Source of the DNA: Dyadobacter sp. LHD-138
GTDB lineage: Bacteria; Bacteroidota; Bacteroidia; Cytophagales; Spirosomataceae
Length of the DNA stretch: 64,000 bases
Direction of reading: 5' to 3'
NCBI RefSeq assembly: GCF_030929615.1
Contig: NZ_JAVFVU010000006.1
Coordinates: 62,001 to 126,000 of the forward strand
How positions within the stretch are numbered: the first letter of the stretch is position 1; every line of letters begins with the position of its first letter. Made by a program: the position numbers and the translations under genes. The notes under the pieces were generated by a model. The model was not told where the DNA came from, searched no databases, and saw only the letters and a program-made list of their open reading frames with translations. Below are positions 43,568 through 52,373 of the stretch, in pieces.

Positions 43568-44548
43568 TTATGCCACGGCTGCTTCTTTGTTATATCTATT
43601 CCGGTAATCGATCGGTGATAAGCCGGTTATTTTTTTAAAAACTGATCGGAATGCTTTGGCATCAGAGTATCCGACATCGTACATGACCTCACTGACATTT
43701 TTACCGGTGGTTTCAAAATGTTTTTTGGCCGCCTCTATTTTTACCCTCTGGATGTATTCCACGGGTGTATTGTTGGTTGCTTTCTTAAAACGCCGCTCAA
43801 AATGCCGTCTCCCAATGGCATATCTTGACGACAGATCCTCTACTGAAATCTTCTCGGTTACATTATTTTCAATGAATTCCTGTGCTTTTTTTATCGGATC
43901 GTCCTCATGCTTCTTCTGCCCGTTAAACATCACGAATGGAGACTGACTTTTTCGGTCGATTTCGAGTGCGTAAATTTTGGAAGCCATAATGGCGATCTCC
44001 CTGCCCGCATGTTTTTCAACGAGATGTAAAAGTAAACTCCAATAGGAAGTAGCGCCGCCCGAAGAATACAATCCTTGCTGCTCGGTCACAATTCTGCCAT
44101 CAACCAGTGTCACCTCGGGAAACATTTCCCTGAATTCGGGCGCAGTTTTCCAGTGACTTGAACATTCTTTTCCATTGAGTAAACCCGTAGAAGCCAGCAA
44201 AAACGCTCCGATACAAAGACTGGCAACCTCGGCGCCGCGCTGATATTGTTTCACGATCCACGGCAAAAATTCCCTGTTCAACTCCACAGCTGTGACCAAA
44301 TCACCACTAATCGCGGGTATAATAATCAGATCCGTTTTGTCAACCTCGTCCAACAGCAGATCCGCATGTACCGAAAACATTCCGCCATGCACTTTTACAT
44401 CTTTGGCAAGTCCGACAAGCTGAACTTTAAATTGTGCAGGTTTCCCTAACGCCTCTAAAAAATCGTTGGCACCGGTAAATATCGTCCGGGGGTCAACAAT
44501 ACTGGCTAAAACAGCCTCATTCGGAATAATAATTGAAATGTGTTTCAT
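43568..44548 (-). CDS. GlxA-family transcriptional regulator (DJ-1/PfpI plus AraC)
   Basis: A 326-residue regulator. The N-terminal DJ-1/PfpI-like domain (about 1-170) has a nucleophile-elbow cysteine at Cys112 (VASLCIGAFLLASTGLL), although in this family the domain senses rather than hydrolyses. The C-terminal AraC domain lies at about 225-322 (ISVEDLSSRYAIGRRHFERRFK and VSEVMYDVGYSDAKAFRSVFKK). Gene order gives no obvious target: the divergent neighbour across 227 bp is the RibD-type reductase, the best candidate. Such regulators respond to arginine, nicotinic acid derivatives or other amines in known cases, and the ligand here is unknown. Confidence 0.9.
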   Translation of the reverse strand: MKHISIIIPNEAVLASIVDPRTIFTGANDFLEALGKPAQFKVQLVGLAKDVKVHGGMFSVHADLLLDEVDKTDLIIIPAISGDLVTAVELNREFLPWIVKQYQRGAEVASLCIGAFLLASTGLLNGKECSSHWKTAPEFREMFPEVTLVDGRIVTEQQGLYSSGGATSYWSLLLHLVEKHAGREIAIMASKIYALEIDRKSQSPFVMFNGQKKHEDDPIKKAQEFIENNVTEKISVEDLSSRYAIGRRHFERRFKKATNNTPVEYIQRVKIEAAKKHFETTGKNVSEVMYDVGYSDAKAFRSVFKKITGLSPIDYRNRYNKEAAVA

Positions 44549-44775
44549 TGGATATAATGGCTAATCGGTAATTTACTGGTTAAAATCCGGCATTACTCAA
44601 ATACAATGTCCTTCAAATTTGAAGTCGCAAAGTACCCCACAAGAAGTCTCTTTTACACGTCATCAAATATACTAATTGCCTATAATTTTGTAATGAAAAC
44701 CTGAAATAATAGCAGGATTATCGTGATAAAACCCTCGCTATTGCGGATGAAGTACCGAATTATACTGATAGAAAA

Positions 44776-45369
44776 ATGCGAAAAGTAATTGTTTCCATGA
44801 ACGTTACCCTCGACGGCTTCATGGCCGGTCCCGACTGTGAACTGGACTGGCATTTCGTTTACTGGAATGATGAAATGGCTGAAGCCGCCGCCAGGCAGTT
44901 AAGTAAAGCCGATACCATTTTACTCGGGCGGATCACTTACAGGGCCATGGCGCTTTACTGGCCTTATCAAACCACCAATTTGTCTTTTGCAAGACAGGAT
45001 ATTGCGTTTGCGGATATGATGAACAACTACAAAAAAGTCGTCTTTTCCAGGACTCTGACACATTTAGGATGGCAAAATTCAAGGTTGGTGAAAGGCGGTT
45101 TAAAAAAGGAAATACGGCGGCTCAAAGAAGAGAAAGGCAAAAATATCATTGTCTTCGGAAGCGGCAGCATTGTTTCTGCCTTGATCAAATCAGATCTGAT
45201 CGATGAGTACCAGCTTTGGGTGCACCCTGTTTTGCTTGGAAAAGGAAAGCCGCTCTTTAAAAATTCTAAAAATAAAATCCAGCTGAACCTCTTTCATCAA
45301 GAAGCATTTTCATCGGGCGTCACGGTGTTTTTCTATAAGCCTTCTAGCATGACAGTTTATGTAAAATGA
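44776..45369 (+). CDS. RibD C-terminal/dihydrofolate-reductase-like protein
   Basis: A 197-residue protein with the DHFR-like fold of the RibD_C family: MRKVIVSMNVTLDGFMAGPD at the start, WHFVYWNDEMAEAAARQL, then LGRITYRAMALYWPYQT. The nucleotide-binding part is near KNIIVFGSGSIVSALIKS (about 122-139), followed by DEYQLWVHPVLLGKGKPLF. Stand-alone members (YyaP/YwjB type) lack the deaminase domain of RibD and their substrates are unknown, though NADPH use is expected. It is divergent from the GlxA-type regulator across 227 bp and may be controlled by it. Confidence 0.9.
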   Translation: MRKVIVSMNVTLDGFMAGPDCELDWHFVYWNDEMAEAAARQLSKADTILLGRITYRAMALYWPYQTTNLSFARQDIAFADMMNNYKKVVFSRTLTHLGWQNSRLVKGGLKKEIRRLKEEKGKNIIVFGSGSIVSALIKSDLIDEYQLWVHPVLLGKGKPLFKNSKNKIQLNLFHQEAFSSGVTVFFYKPSSMTVYVK

Positions 45370-45488
45370 GGCTTTCAAATAAATAGGGCAGTTTTTTTTC
45401 TATCGGTTACAACCATAGAATTCAAAGTTGTGTCACGAGAATATCAGTATTTACTGTTATTCCATAAACCAACCCATACGAATAGCCC

Positions 45489-46175
45489 ATGAAAAGTAAT
45501 TTTATTGCCATTCTGTTTTTATCCCTGCTAGCCAGCAGCTGTATCAAGGAAGAAACTGAGGTTCCGCCAATTGTGTGTGATTGCTTCAGTAACCATGTTA
45601 TCGGAAAGGATAGTTTGACCTCCGGAAGTTATCTCGGTCTGGAAATCAATAAAGAGGCAGCGGATGTTTATACAGCCCTGGAACAGCTGCGTGATACGAA
45701 AAACGTTCAATATCTCAATGTAGTCAATAACATATTTTCGGGTTTGAGCCAGCTTAAAGACCGAATTCCTCTATATCAGTCCATTTTCCTGGACGAGCAA
45801 AAAGGTACTGATTCCGGTGTTCAGATCTCATTTGAAAAAAATAAAGTTTCAAAAATATTTCTAAACAGCGGCCGGCAACTTTCCCAATGGCCAACCTCAG
45901 CAAATGCCGAAACAGCCATAAGAACCGGTGACGACGTCACTTCACTCTATGCCAGGCTGTTAAAAATAAATAAATTGAGCGCCTATGTCAATAAATTCGA
46001 GCGTATTTCCCTCTTCACCAAAGATATGTCTTTAAAATATGACCCTATCCTGGGGCAGTCGCCGCAATGGTATTTCACCCACATACCGGGGGACAAATTG
46101 ATGGATCTGATCCACTTAAATTTCAAAGACGGCAAGCTCGTAAAAATTAATATCACACATTACAAAAACAACTAG
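45489..46175 (+). CDS. hypothetical lipoprotein, 228 residues
   Basis: Start ATG 45489 (MKSNFIAILFLSLLASSC); Cys18 is the lipobox cysteine. The mature protein begins IKEETEVPPIVCDCFSNH, with a CDC pair that could bind metal or form a disulfide. The rest is mixed helix and strand without known motifs. It lies 119 bp after the RibD-like gene in the same direction, so it could be a separate unit. I do not recognise a family; envelope localisation is the only safe statement. Confidence 0.75.
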   Translation: MKSNFIAILFLSLLASSCIKEETEVPPIVCDCFSNHVIGKDSLTSGSYLGLEINKEAADVYTALEQLRDTKNVQYLNVVNNIFSGLSQLKDRIPLYQSIFLDEQKGTDSGVQISFEKNKVSKIFLNSGRQLSQWPTSANAETAIRTGDDVTSLYARLLKINKLSAYVNKFERISLFTKDMSLKYDPILGQSPQWYFTHIPGDKLMDLIHLNFKDGKLVKINITHYKNN

Positions 46176-46409
46176 CGCACAAATAATTATCACAGCAAAA
46201 GGATATCCGCCTGGCCATATTTAGTATTGTTTAATATTAATGTAGTCAGTCGGTTATATTTTAATCCATATCGGCTTTTATTCAAAAACAAGGATAAAGT
46301 CTTCCGGTTATTTCTCAAAAGTCACATCCCTTTTTTCTATTTAAAACCATCCGTCTCCAAAGTATTAGCACAGCCTAGCAGCTCTATTTTTCAGACCAAA
46401 CCAGTGGTT

Positions 46410-46907
46410 TTAGTCATTATTTTCCAATTGAATCACATACGGATGAGTTGCCGAATACTTTAAATAAAGCGTATCGCCGGTTTTCATTTGTTTGTTAAAA
46501 GGCATCCTCTTTTCGACCACTCGCCCATTGGCGCGGTAGTAATAATGCCTGTAAAACTCGTACCTTCCCTTGCGATATTCGCTTGAAATACGCCCCGCAA
46601 TGGCGTAAGTTCTTATTCCGTCTTGCTCAATCCATTTCTCCCTGAGATTATTACAGATCCAGGCATTAACGGCAATCAACGCGCCGGCAAAGAGTAGTCT
46701 CCCAAGGAAAAAGGCCAGTATTCCTACATTGTTATCTGGGAAGTATTTTAAAAATGTCTGGTACAAAACAAAGCTGGCTACGATCATGATCAGCATAGCC
46801 ACGGTAGGAAAAAAATGATCCTCGTCCGGGAAGCTATAAATGAAATAGCAGGAGCTGAACAAGATTAGCGCTATGGATATGGCTGATTGCTTTTGAATTC
46901 CGGTCAC
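46410..46907 (-). CDS. hypothetical membrane protein, 165 residues
   Basis: Three hydrophobic segments are visible: about 9-25 (SIALILFSSCYFIYSF), 34-52 (TVAMLIMIVASFVLYQTF) and 62-83 (VGILAFFLGRLLFAGALIAVN). A soluble part of about 80 residues follows, with IAGRISSEYRKGRYEFYRHYYYRANGR... and a final GDTLYLKYSATHPYVIQLE. A beta-rich cytoplasmic or periplasmic tail of this kind is seen in DUF3592-like proteins, but the match cannot be tested here. It is flanked by a convergent lipoprotein gene and by the large secreted-protein gene, and appears to be a single unit. Confidence 0.65.
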   Translation of the reverse strand: MTGIQKQSAISIALILFSSCYFIYSFPDEDHFFPTVAMLIMIVASFVLYQTFLKYFPDNNVGILAFFLGRLLFAGALIAVNAWICNNLREKWIEQDGIRTYAIAGRISSEYRKGRYEFYRHYYYRANGRVVEKRMPFNKQMKTGDTLYLKYSATHPYVIQLENND

Positions 46908-46943
46908 TGATTACTTATTAATGTCGTAGCCAAATATCAAAAC

Positions 46944-46967
46944 AAAACGATCATGTAGGGTCGTTTT
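46944..46967. repeat. short inverted repeat AAAACGATC...GGTCGTTTT
   Basis: Arms of nine bases with one G-T pair flank a 6-base loop, upstream of the membrane-protein gene and about 160 bp beyond the stop of the 47125 gene. It could be a weak terminator for the latter; there is only a short T-rich end. Confidence 0.4.
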
Positions 46968-47124
46968 ATTGATAAAAGGTTCCTGCAAATTCACAGTGGT
47001 TAAAAACAAGAAAAACTGCCTTCGGGATCCTGTCATGAATAAATTCTACCAATGTTTAAAACATTACCGAGTAACGAACACCCGAACAAACGATCCAGCC
47101 ACATTCAGGCATTCACGTTTTCAA

Positions 47125-49017
47125 TTAAAACTCAAATAAAAATCCGACTCTGCCAAAACCTCTTATTCTGGCATTATACAGTTTTGCGTCGATCTGGTTT
47201 ACCGCATACTTTTCCTCTTTGTCAATTTCCCTTCGATTTTCATTCCAGGTGCTGCTTCCCAGGGGTGTTTTTTGATTGGCAAATTGCACCACTTCATCAA
47301 CATAGCGAGACGGATATTTATATTCCCTCGTATTAAAACTCTGCGTGATAAAGAGCGTGGATTTACGGAGTTTCATGGATAAAGAAAAATCCGTGGTCCA
47401 TATCCAGTTAATCAATCTCCCTTCCTTAAAATTGTAATTTAGCAGCGGGTCCAAAGGTGCCGGTCCCGTGTAGGGAATGAGCTTTCTTTTGGAGAGAAAC
47501 TCGTCATCGGTGCCATCCTGATCGCTTTCTCTGGTCTTAAAGACACCTACGCCCTGTATCAGCGAGTTATGGATCACATATCTCAGTTTGGTTTCAACGG
47601 AATAATAGAACGTATGCCTTATCCAATTTACAATCCGAAACTTCGATTTGACAAATCTTGATTCAGGATACATAAAGCCATAATTACCGCTTCTGTCTTT
47701 GAAACTTCGGTTTGAAAATCCTATACCGGCACCTGCTGCCGTCAAAACATTTCCGTAGTGCAGTTCCACAGGGGTATAAATATTAATTCGTCTCTTTCTG
47801 TACGTTTCTTTCGATTCATTGTCCGGACGTTTTGGTTTAAAAACATCCCCATCCCTTGAAAAAAGCATCAAGTCCAGGCTGTAATCAAGGTTGAAAGCAA
47901 GTCGTCCGCCGTTACCAATCTGATCCTCCCATCTATTGACGTGGACGGATGCCAGCGTAATATCCCGGTGTAAAATATCCTGCACTTTTCGGCCGGCATC
48001 TTTACCAATCCATCCAATTTTGGTTTCTAATTTGGCCCGCCAAGCTCCGGTATAGTGTAAGTAATACTTTGATCGTCCAAAATATTGAAAAGAGGCGAAG
48101 GGTCTGTCAACATTGTAAGACATATCCCTTAGAGCATTTTCACCATTTAATGCAATCGTGCTGTCACTTCCAAAGCGGATATACGGCGTGTAGGCTTCAA
48201 CGCCATAGAAAATCCCCTGGTAAGAAAGAATAAATTTATTGTTAAATAGTTCGCTGCCATTGATAAACCAGAGCTGATTAAAAAGATCCGAAAAGAAACG
48301 AAGTTTAAACTGGTCCGTCAAAATTTCAAGTCGGGCCCCGCCGGTATAATCCCGGTCTTTGTTCATCTTTTTTCCAAAAGGAGGTAGCAGCAAAAAATCA
48401 TTGTCATGATACGCCATAAAAGCTCTGAACCAATCATTGCTGATATTGCTGTCCCGATAAATCGAATAAATCTGATTCTCCAAAAATTGATATTGCCGTT
48501 TAACCTGTTTCAAATTCCTCCGCTGTTTTTCCAGAAAGACGCTTTTTGAATTTTCAAAATTCCTTTCCAAAGAATCCACCTCGACCTGATAAGCCGTCAT
48601 CAGAAAAACCATTGTCTCATAATTCCGGATCTGATCCAAATAAAAACTTAGCGAGTCTTCGTTGCCCGCAGGATTTCTTAAATCCAACACCCTGATCAGC
48701 TCCTGAGTTTTGTCCAATATTGCACTATCACGCTCCGTTTTAATTTCAGTAGTAATATTTTTGGGCTTGACACCCGGCGCTGGGTTAATCTGAATAGAAT
48801 CGCTTTTGAGCGTGTCCTTTGGCGCAACCCCTCGCTCTAAAAGACCTTTGTTATATTCACTTCCGCTTGAAACTTTCTTCGTCTGCTTTTGGTAAGCTGA
48901 AATCGTCGTATCCAACTTTTGCACCCTATAAGACTTCGTGTTTGGCGACGGATTCTGCGCATAAGCACTAAACCCGGAAATACTAATCAACAGCAGGAAT
49001 GTAGCCAGATTTTTCAT
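47125..49017 (-). CDS. hypothetical exported protein with N-terminal coiled coil, possibly outer-membrane
   Basis: A 630-residue protein with signal peptide MKNLATFLLLISISGFSAYAQ. Residues about 60-190 are highly charged and probably coiled (DSAILDKTQELIRVLDL..., SVFLEKQRRNLKQVKRQYQFLENQIYSI in parts). The remaining two-thirds alternate polar and aromatic residues in a pattern of amphipathic strands (FNLDYSLDLMLFSRDGDV, WIWTTDFSLSMKLRKSTLF), and the chain ends RGFGRVGFLFEF with a terminal aromatic residue, as outer-membrane barrels do. No known family was recognised. It is divergent from the PQQ dehydrogenase across 321 bp. Confidence 0.75.
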   Translation of the reverse strand: MKNLATFLLLISISGFSAYAQNPSPNTKSYRVQKLDTTISAYQKQTKKVSSGSEYNKGLLERGVAPKDTLKSDSIQINPAPGVKPKNITTEIKTERDSAILDKTQELIRVLDLRNPAGNEDSLSFYLDQIRNYETMVFLMTAYQVEVDSLERNFENSKSVFLEKQRRNLKQVKRQYQFLENQIYSIYRDSNISNDWFRAFMAYHDNDFLLLPPFGKKMNKDRDYTGGARLEILTDQFKLRFFSDLFNQLWFINGSELFNNKFILSYQGIFYGVEAYTPYIRFGSDSTIALNGENALRDMSYNVDRPFASFQYFGRSKYYLHYTGAWRAKLETKIGWIGKDAGRKVQDILHRDITLASVHVNRWEDQIGNGGRLAFNLDYSLDLMLFSRDGDVFKPKRPDNESKETYRKRRINIYTPVELHYGNVLTAAGAGIGFSNRSFKDRSGNYGFMYPESRFVKSKFRIVNWIRHTFYYSVETKLRYVIHNSLIQGVGVFKTRESDQDGTDDEFLSKRKLIPYTGPAPLDPLLNYNFKEGRLINWIWTTDFSLSMKLRKSTLFITQSFNTREYKYPSRYVDEVVQFANQKTPLGSSTWNENRREIDKEEKYAVNQIDAKLYNARIRGFGRVGFLFEF

Positions 49018-49338
49018 GTTCCTAACTAGTTTAGATATAAACTAATTTAATGAAACATCCTGTGATAATCCTAATATTACGAGCTATTCTTATTTAACGT
49101 AAAACAGCAGTAACTATCTAGTTTTCAAGCAAATAAACACATCGATTTCGTCAACAAATCCGGAAAATTGCCCGCGTGTGGTGTCGGTCGGCCAATCCGA
49201 ACGCCTGGCCCCCAAGCCGATCAAAAAAATTAGCCGCCAGTGAGGTAACCGTTATAGTAAAACAGTTGTCTTATATCCTTTTTGATTTACAATAAGATCC
49301 TAAATCCTTAAATCAGAAACCGAACCGATAACTTCCTC
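49018..49338. other. 321-bp divergent promoter region
   Basis: It separates two divergent genes. A perfect inverted repeat TAGTTTA-GATA-TAAACTA lies at 49027-49044, just upstream of the minus-strand gene start. Nothing else was recognised in the remainder. Confidence 0.5.
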
Positions 49339-51507
49339 ATGACCTTTCGAAAAAAGTGTTACAACCTGATTGTCAATAAAAATATAGTTTCTTTATCACT
49401 CCTGGCAGCCTTTTTCCTTCTGGTTGCTTACCAGACACAGAACGGTGATGAGCGCACGTGGAGTATTTACAAAGCCGATGCCGAAAGTACCAGCTATTCA
49501 AAACTGGATCAGATCAACACTTCCAATGTCACCCAGCTTCAAGCGGCATGGACTTTTACCTTAAATGATATGAAGGAAGGCGCCCGGCCCGGCAGCAGCG
49601 AATGCAATCCGATTGTTGTAGACGGCGTCATGTATGCCACCTCTGCCAAACATTGGGTGTACGCCGTCAACGCGCAAACCGGCAAACAAATCTGGTCATT
49701 CGACCCTTTTGACGGTGCCGAGGGAGGTGGCGTAAGCAGAGGCCTTACCTACTGGGAAGAAGGTGACGACAAAAGAATTCTCGTAACAGGCGGCGATAAA
49801 CTCTTTGCGCTCGACATCAGATCCGGCAAACCGATCCCCGGCTTTGGAAAAAATGGCAGCGTGAGTATGAATGTAGGTTTGCGGGATGATCCTGAAAAAA
49901 TCTCCGTGATTCCCACCTCGCCCGGCATTGTTTTCAAAAATCTTCTGATCATGGGCGCAGAAGTTTCTGAATTGTATGGCGCACAACCGGGGTATATCAG
50001 GGCTTACAACTGCAAGACGGGGAAACTCGAATGGACTTTTCACACCATTCCAAAACCGGGAGAACCAGGCTATGAAACCTGGCCAAAAGAAGCCTACAAG
50101 TACGCAGGCGGTGTAAATGACTGGTCGGGCATGAGCCTGGACCTTAAACGCGGAATCGTTTTTCTGGCTCTGGGATCTCCTTCTTATGACTATTACGGAG
50201 CCGACAGACTTGGCAGTAACCTCTATGGAAACAGTGTCGTAGCACTCGAAGCAGCGACCGGAAAATACATCTGGCATTACCAGATCGTCCACCACGACTT
50301 ATGGGATTATGATTTGCCAGCGCCGCCGAATCTGGTCACGATTCAAAGAGACGGCAAGGCAATTGACGCGGTCGCGCAGATCACCAAACATGGTTTTATC
50401 TTTGTTTTTGACCGCATTACCGGAAAACCATTGTACCCTATTGAAGAACGCAAAGTACCCGTTTCGACCATTCCCGGTGAACAATCCTGGCCAACACAAC
50501 CTTTTCCTTTGAAGCCAAAACCTTTCGCACGGCAATGGATGACAGAACAAGATCTGACCAATTATTCCGTGGCCGGTCGCGACTCGATTGTGAAGAAATT
50601 CAGATCGCTGCGTTATGAAGGACTTTTTACACCGCCGGATTTGAAAGGCACCCTAATGCTACCCGGATCCCGTGGAGGCGCAGAATGGGGAGGCGCCGCG
50701 TATGACCCTTCCAGCACTGTGCTTTTCATCAAGTCAAATGATTCACCCGAAATAGAATCGATGAAAAAAGTAGATCCCGAGTTAGAGGCTAAAAACCAGA
50801 CCGTTTTTCAGCAGGGGAAATCGGTTTACATGACGTATTGCGTGAGTTGCCATGGCCAGGATAAAAACGGAGACGAGCCAAATTATCCGTCGCTGGTTGG
50901 TTTAAAAAACCGGATGACGCGGGAAGCTGCTCTGGATAAGATCAAAAAAGGCGGTGGTAAAATGCCAGCCTTTGCCAGTGTCGTCAAAGGCAAGGAAAAA
51001 GGTATTATTGCATTTTTGTATGAACGGGAACAAAATTCGCTTAAAGCAACCAAACTTGAAACCGGACAAACCAAAGCCGGCGCCGACAAATACCTTAACC
51101 TGACGGCCTATGGCCATTTTCGTGATCCCGATGGAAACCCCGCGTTACAGCCTCCCTGGGGAACGTTAAACGCCGTCAATCTTTCTACGGGTGAATATGA
51201 GTGGCAGATTCCGTTGGGAAATGACGAGAAACGTCAGGAGAAAAATGGTCCAGAAACAGGGCAGGAAGGTTCTGCTGGCCCCATCGTAACCGCCGGCGGT
51301 TTAGTTTTCATCAGCGGTACAAACGATAAAAAACTAAGGGCTTTTGACAAAAAAACAGGAAAAATTCTTTGGCAAACCGAACTTCCCGGGGTTGCCAATG
51401 CTACTGCCTGCACGTATGTGTCGGGCGGAAAACAGTTCGTCGCATTATCAGTCGGCGGAAATAAAGACAATCCTTCCGGATTTATTATGGCCTTTGCATT
51501 ACCTTAA
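49339..51507 (+). CDS. PQQ-dependent dehydrogenase with fused cytochrome c domain
   Basis: A 722-residue periplasmic quinoprotein. One N-terminal hydrophobic segment (about 16-31, LSLLAAFFLLVAYQ) acts as signal or anchor. An eight-bladed PQQ propeller covers about 40-480 (YSKLDQINTSNVTQLQAAWTF at its start; PGSRGGAEWGGAAYDP near 440) and resumes after an inserted class-I cytochrome c domain (about 485-575). That domain has YCVSCHGQDKNG (Cys501, Cys504, His505 by position) and the axial-Met candidate in GGKMPAFAS. The last blade, VFISGTNDKKLRAFDKKTGKILWQ, closes the propeller. It oxidises an alcohol or sugar with electrons going to the respiratory chain via haem c. The DUF1080 gene follows 47 bp later. 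Confidence 0.93.
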   Translation: MTFRKKCYNLIVNKNIVSLSLLAAFFLLVAYQTQNGDERTWSIYKADAESTSYSKLDQINTSNVTQLQAAWTFTLNDMKEGARPGSSECNPIVVDGVMYATSAKHWVYAVNAQTGKQIWSFDPFDGAEGGGVSRGLTYWEEGDDKRILVTGGDKLFALDIRSGKPIPGFGKNGSVSMNVGLRDDPEKISVIPTSPGIVFKNLLIMGAEVSELYGAQPGYIRAYNCKTGKLEWTFHTIPKPGEPGYETWPKEAYKYAGGVNDWSGMSLDLKRGIVFLALGSPSYDYYGADRLGSNLYGNSVVALEAATGKYIWHYQIVHHDLWDYDLPAPPNLVTIQRDGKAIDAVAQITKHGFIFVFDRITGKPLYPIEERKVPVSTIPGEQSWPTQPFPLKPKPFARQWMTEQDLTNYSVAGRDSIVKKFRSLRYEGLFTPPDLKGTLMLPGSRGGAEWGGAAYDPSSTVLFIKSNDSPEIESMKKVDPELEAKNQTVFQQGKSVYMTYCVSCHGQDKNGDEPNYPSLVGLKNRMTREAALDKIKKGGGKMPAFASVVKGKEKGIIAFLYEREQNSLKATKLETGQTKAGADKYLNLTAYGHFRDPDGNPALQPPWGTLNAVNLSTGEYEWQIPLGNDEKRQEKNGPETGQEGSAGPIVTAGGLVFISGTNDKKLRAFDKKTGKILWQTELPGVANATACTYVSGGKQFVALSVGGNKDNPSGFIMAFALP

Positions 51508-51554
51508 TATTCAGTTACCACATATTTCCAAAGCTAATTTCAAAACTGACAGAT

Positions 51555-52295
51555 ATGAAAAAAAGAACTTCCCGACGCAGACAAGTTTTCGCGCCAGCAT
51601 GCATGATCATTTTCGCCACATTCCTCATCTCGATGGTCGGCATTCCTTTTGATTTGACAAAGGGCAGATGGGTAACCCTGTTCGATGGAAAAACCATAAA
51701 CGGCTGGCATAGTTATTCCAAAGAAGCAGCAGTGGGCTGGCTTATCGAAGACGGCTCGCTGACGCCCGACGGAACCGGCGGAGATCTGGTCACAGACAAG
51801 GAATATGAGAACTTCGACCTCGAATTTGAGTTCAAAATACCGGCAGGCAGCAACAGTGGGGTATTGTATAAGGTCGTGGAAAAACCCGAGATCAAACGCA
51901 CCGTATTTTCAGGTCCGGAATATCAGATCATTGATGACAAAGGATACGTCTGGAAAAGTGCTGACGGAAAAATTTTGCAATTAAAAGACAGTCAGCTCTC
52001 CGGGGCAAATTATGATATGGATGCCCCCACGGATCTTTCGGTGGTAAAACCTGTCGGCGAATGGAACAAAGGAAGAATTGTCGTGCATAACAACCGGATT
52101 GAACATTACCTTAATGGCAAGAAAATTGTTGAATACCAGTATGGAAGTGACGATTGGAAAGCCAAACTTTCAAAAAGTAAATTTGCAGACTGGCCTTATG
52201 CCACGGCCCATGCGAAAGGTAAAATTGCCCTGCAAAATCATAATGTGAAAGAAAAAGTCTGGTTTCGTAACATCCGTATCAAAGAGCTGAATTAA
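51555..52295 (+). CDS. DUF1080 (3-keto-disaccharide hydrolase-like) protein
   Basis: A 246-residue exported protein with a basic N-terminus (MKKRTSRRRQVFAPA), a hydrophobic stretch at about 14-30, and the DUF1080 beta-sandwich from about 35 to 243: WVTLFDGKTINGWHSYSK, FDLEFEFKIPAGSNSGVLYKV, GPEYQIIDDKGY and WNKGRIVVHNNRIEHYLNGKKI. DUF1080 proteins adopt a concanavalin-like fold, and some hydrolyse 3-keto-glucosides produced by periplasmic oxidation. The neighbouring PQQ dehydrogenase and the short gap make a sugar-oxidation/hydrolysis pair plausible, which is inference. A bidirectional hairpin separates it from the convergent glycosidase. Confidence 0.9.
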   Translation: MKKRTSRRRQVFAPACMIIFATFLISMVGIPFDLTKGRWVTLFDGKTINGWHSYSKEAAVGWLIEDGSLTPDGTGGDLVTDKEYENFDLEFEFKIPAGSNSGVLYKVVEKPEIKRTVFSGPEYQIIDDKGYVWKSADGKILQLKDSQLSGANYDMDAPTDLSVVKPVGEWNKGRIVVHNNRIEHYLNGKKIVEYQYGSDDWKAKLSKSKFADWPYATAHAKGKIALQNHNVKEKVWFRNIRIKELN

Positions 52296-52311
52296 TTGAA
52301 GCATAACTTTT

Positions 52312-52368
52312 GCCACGAATGCACGCTGAGCGGTTTCATTTAATAAAACCAATGCGTGCATTCGTGGC
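52312..52368. terminator. bidirectional hairpin between convergent genes
   Basis: GCCACGAATGCACGC (52312-52326) and GCGTGCATTCGTGGC (52354-52368) pair perfectly, and inner GGTTT/AAACC arms extend the stem. It lies between the stops of the DUF1080 gene and the glycosidase. The CACGAATGCACG words are typical of interspersed repeats found at convergent gene ends. Confidence 0.85.
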
Positions 52369-52373
52369 TTCTT

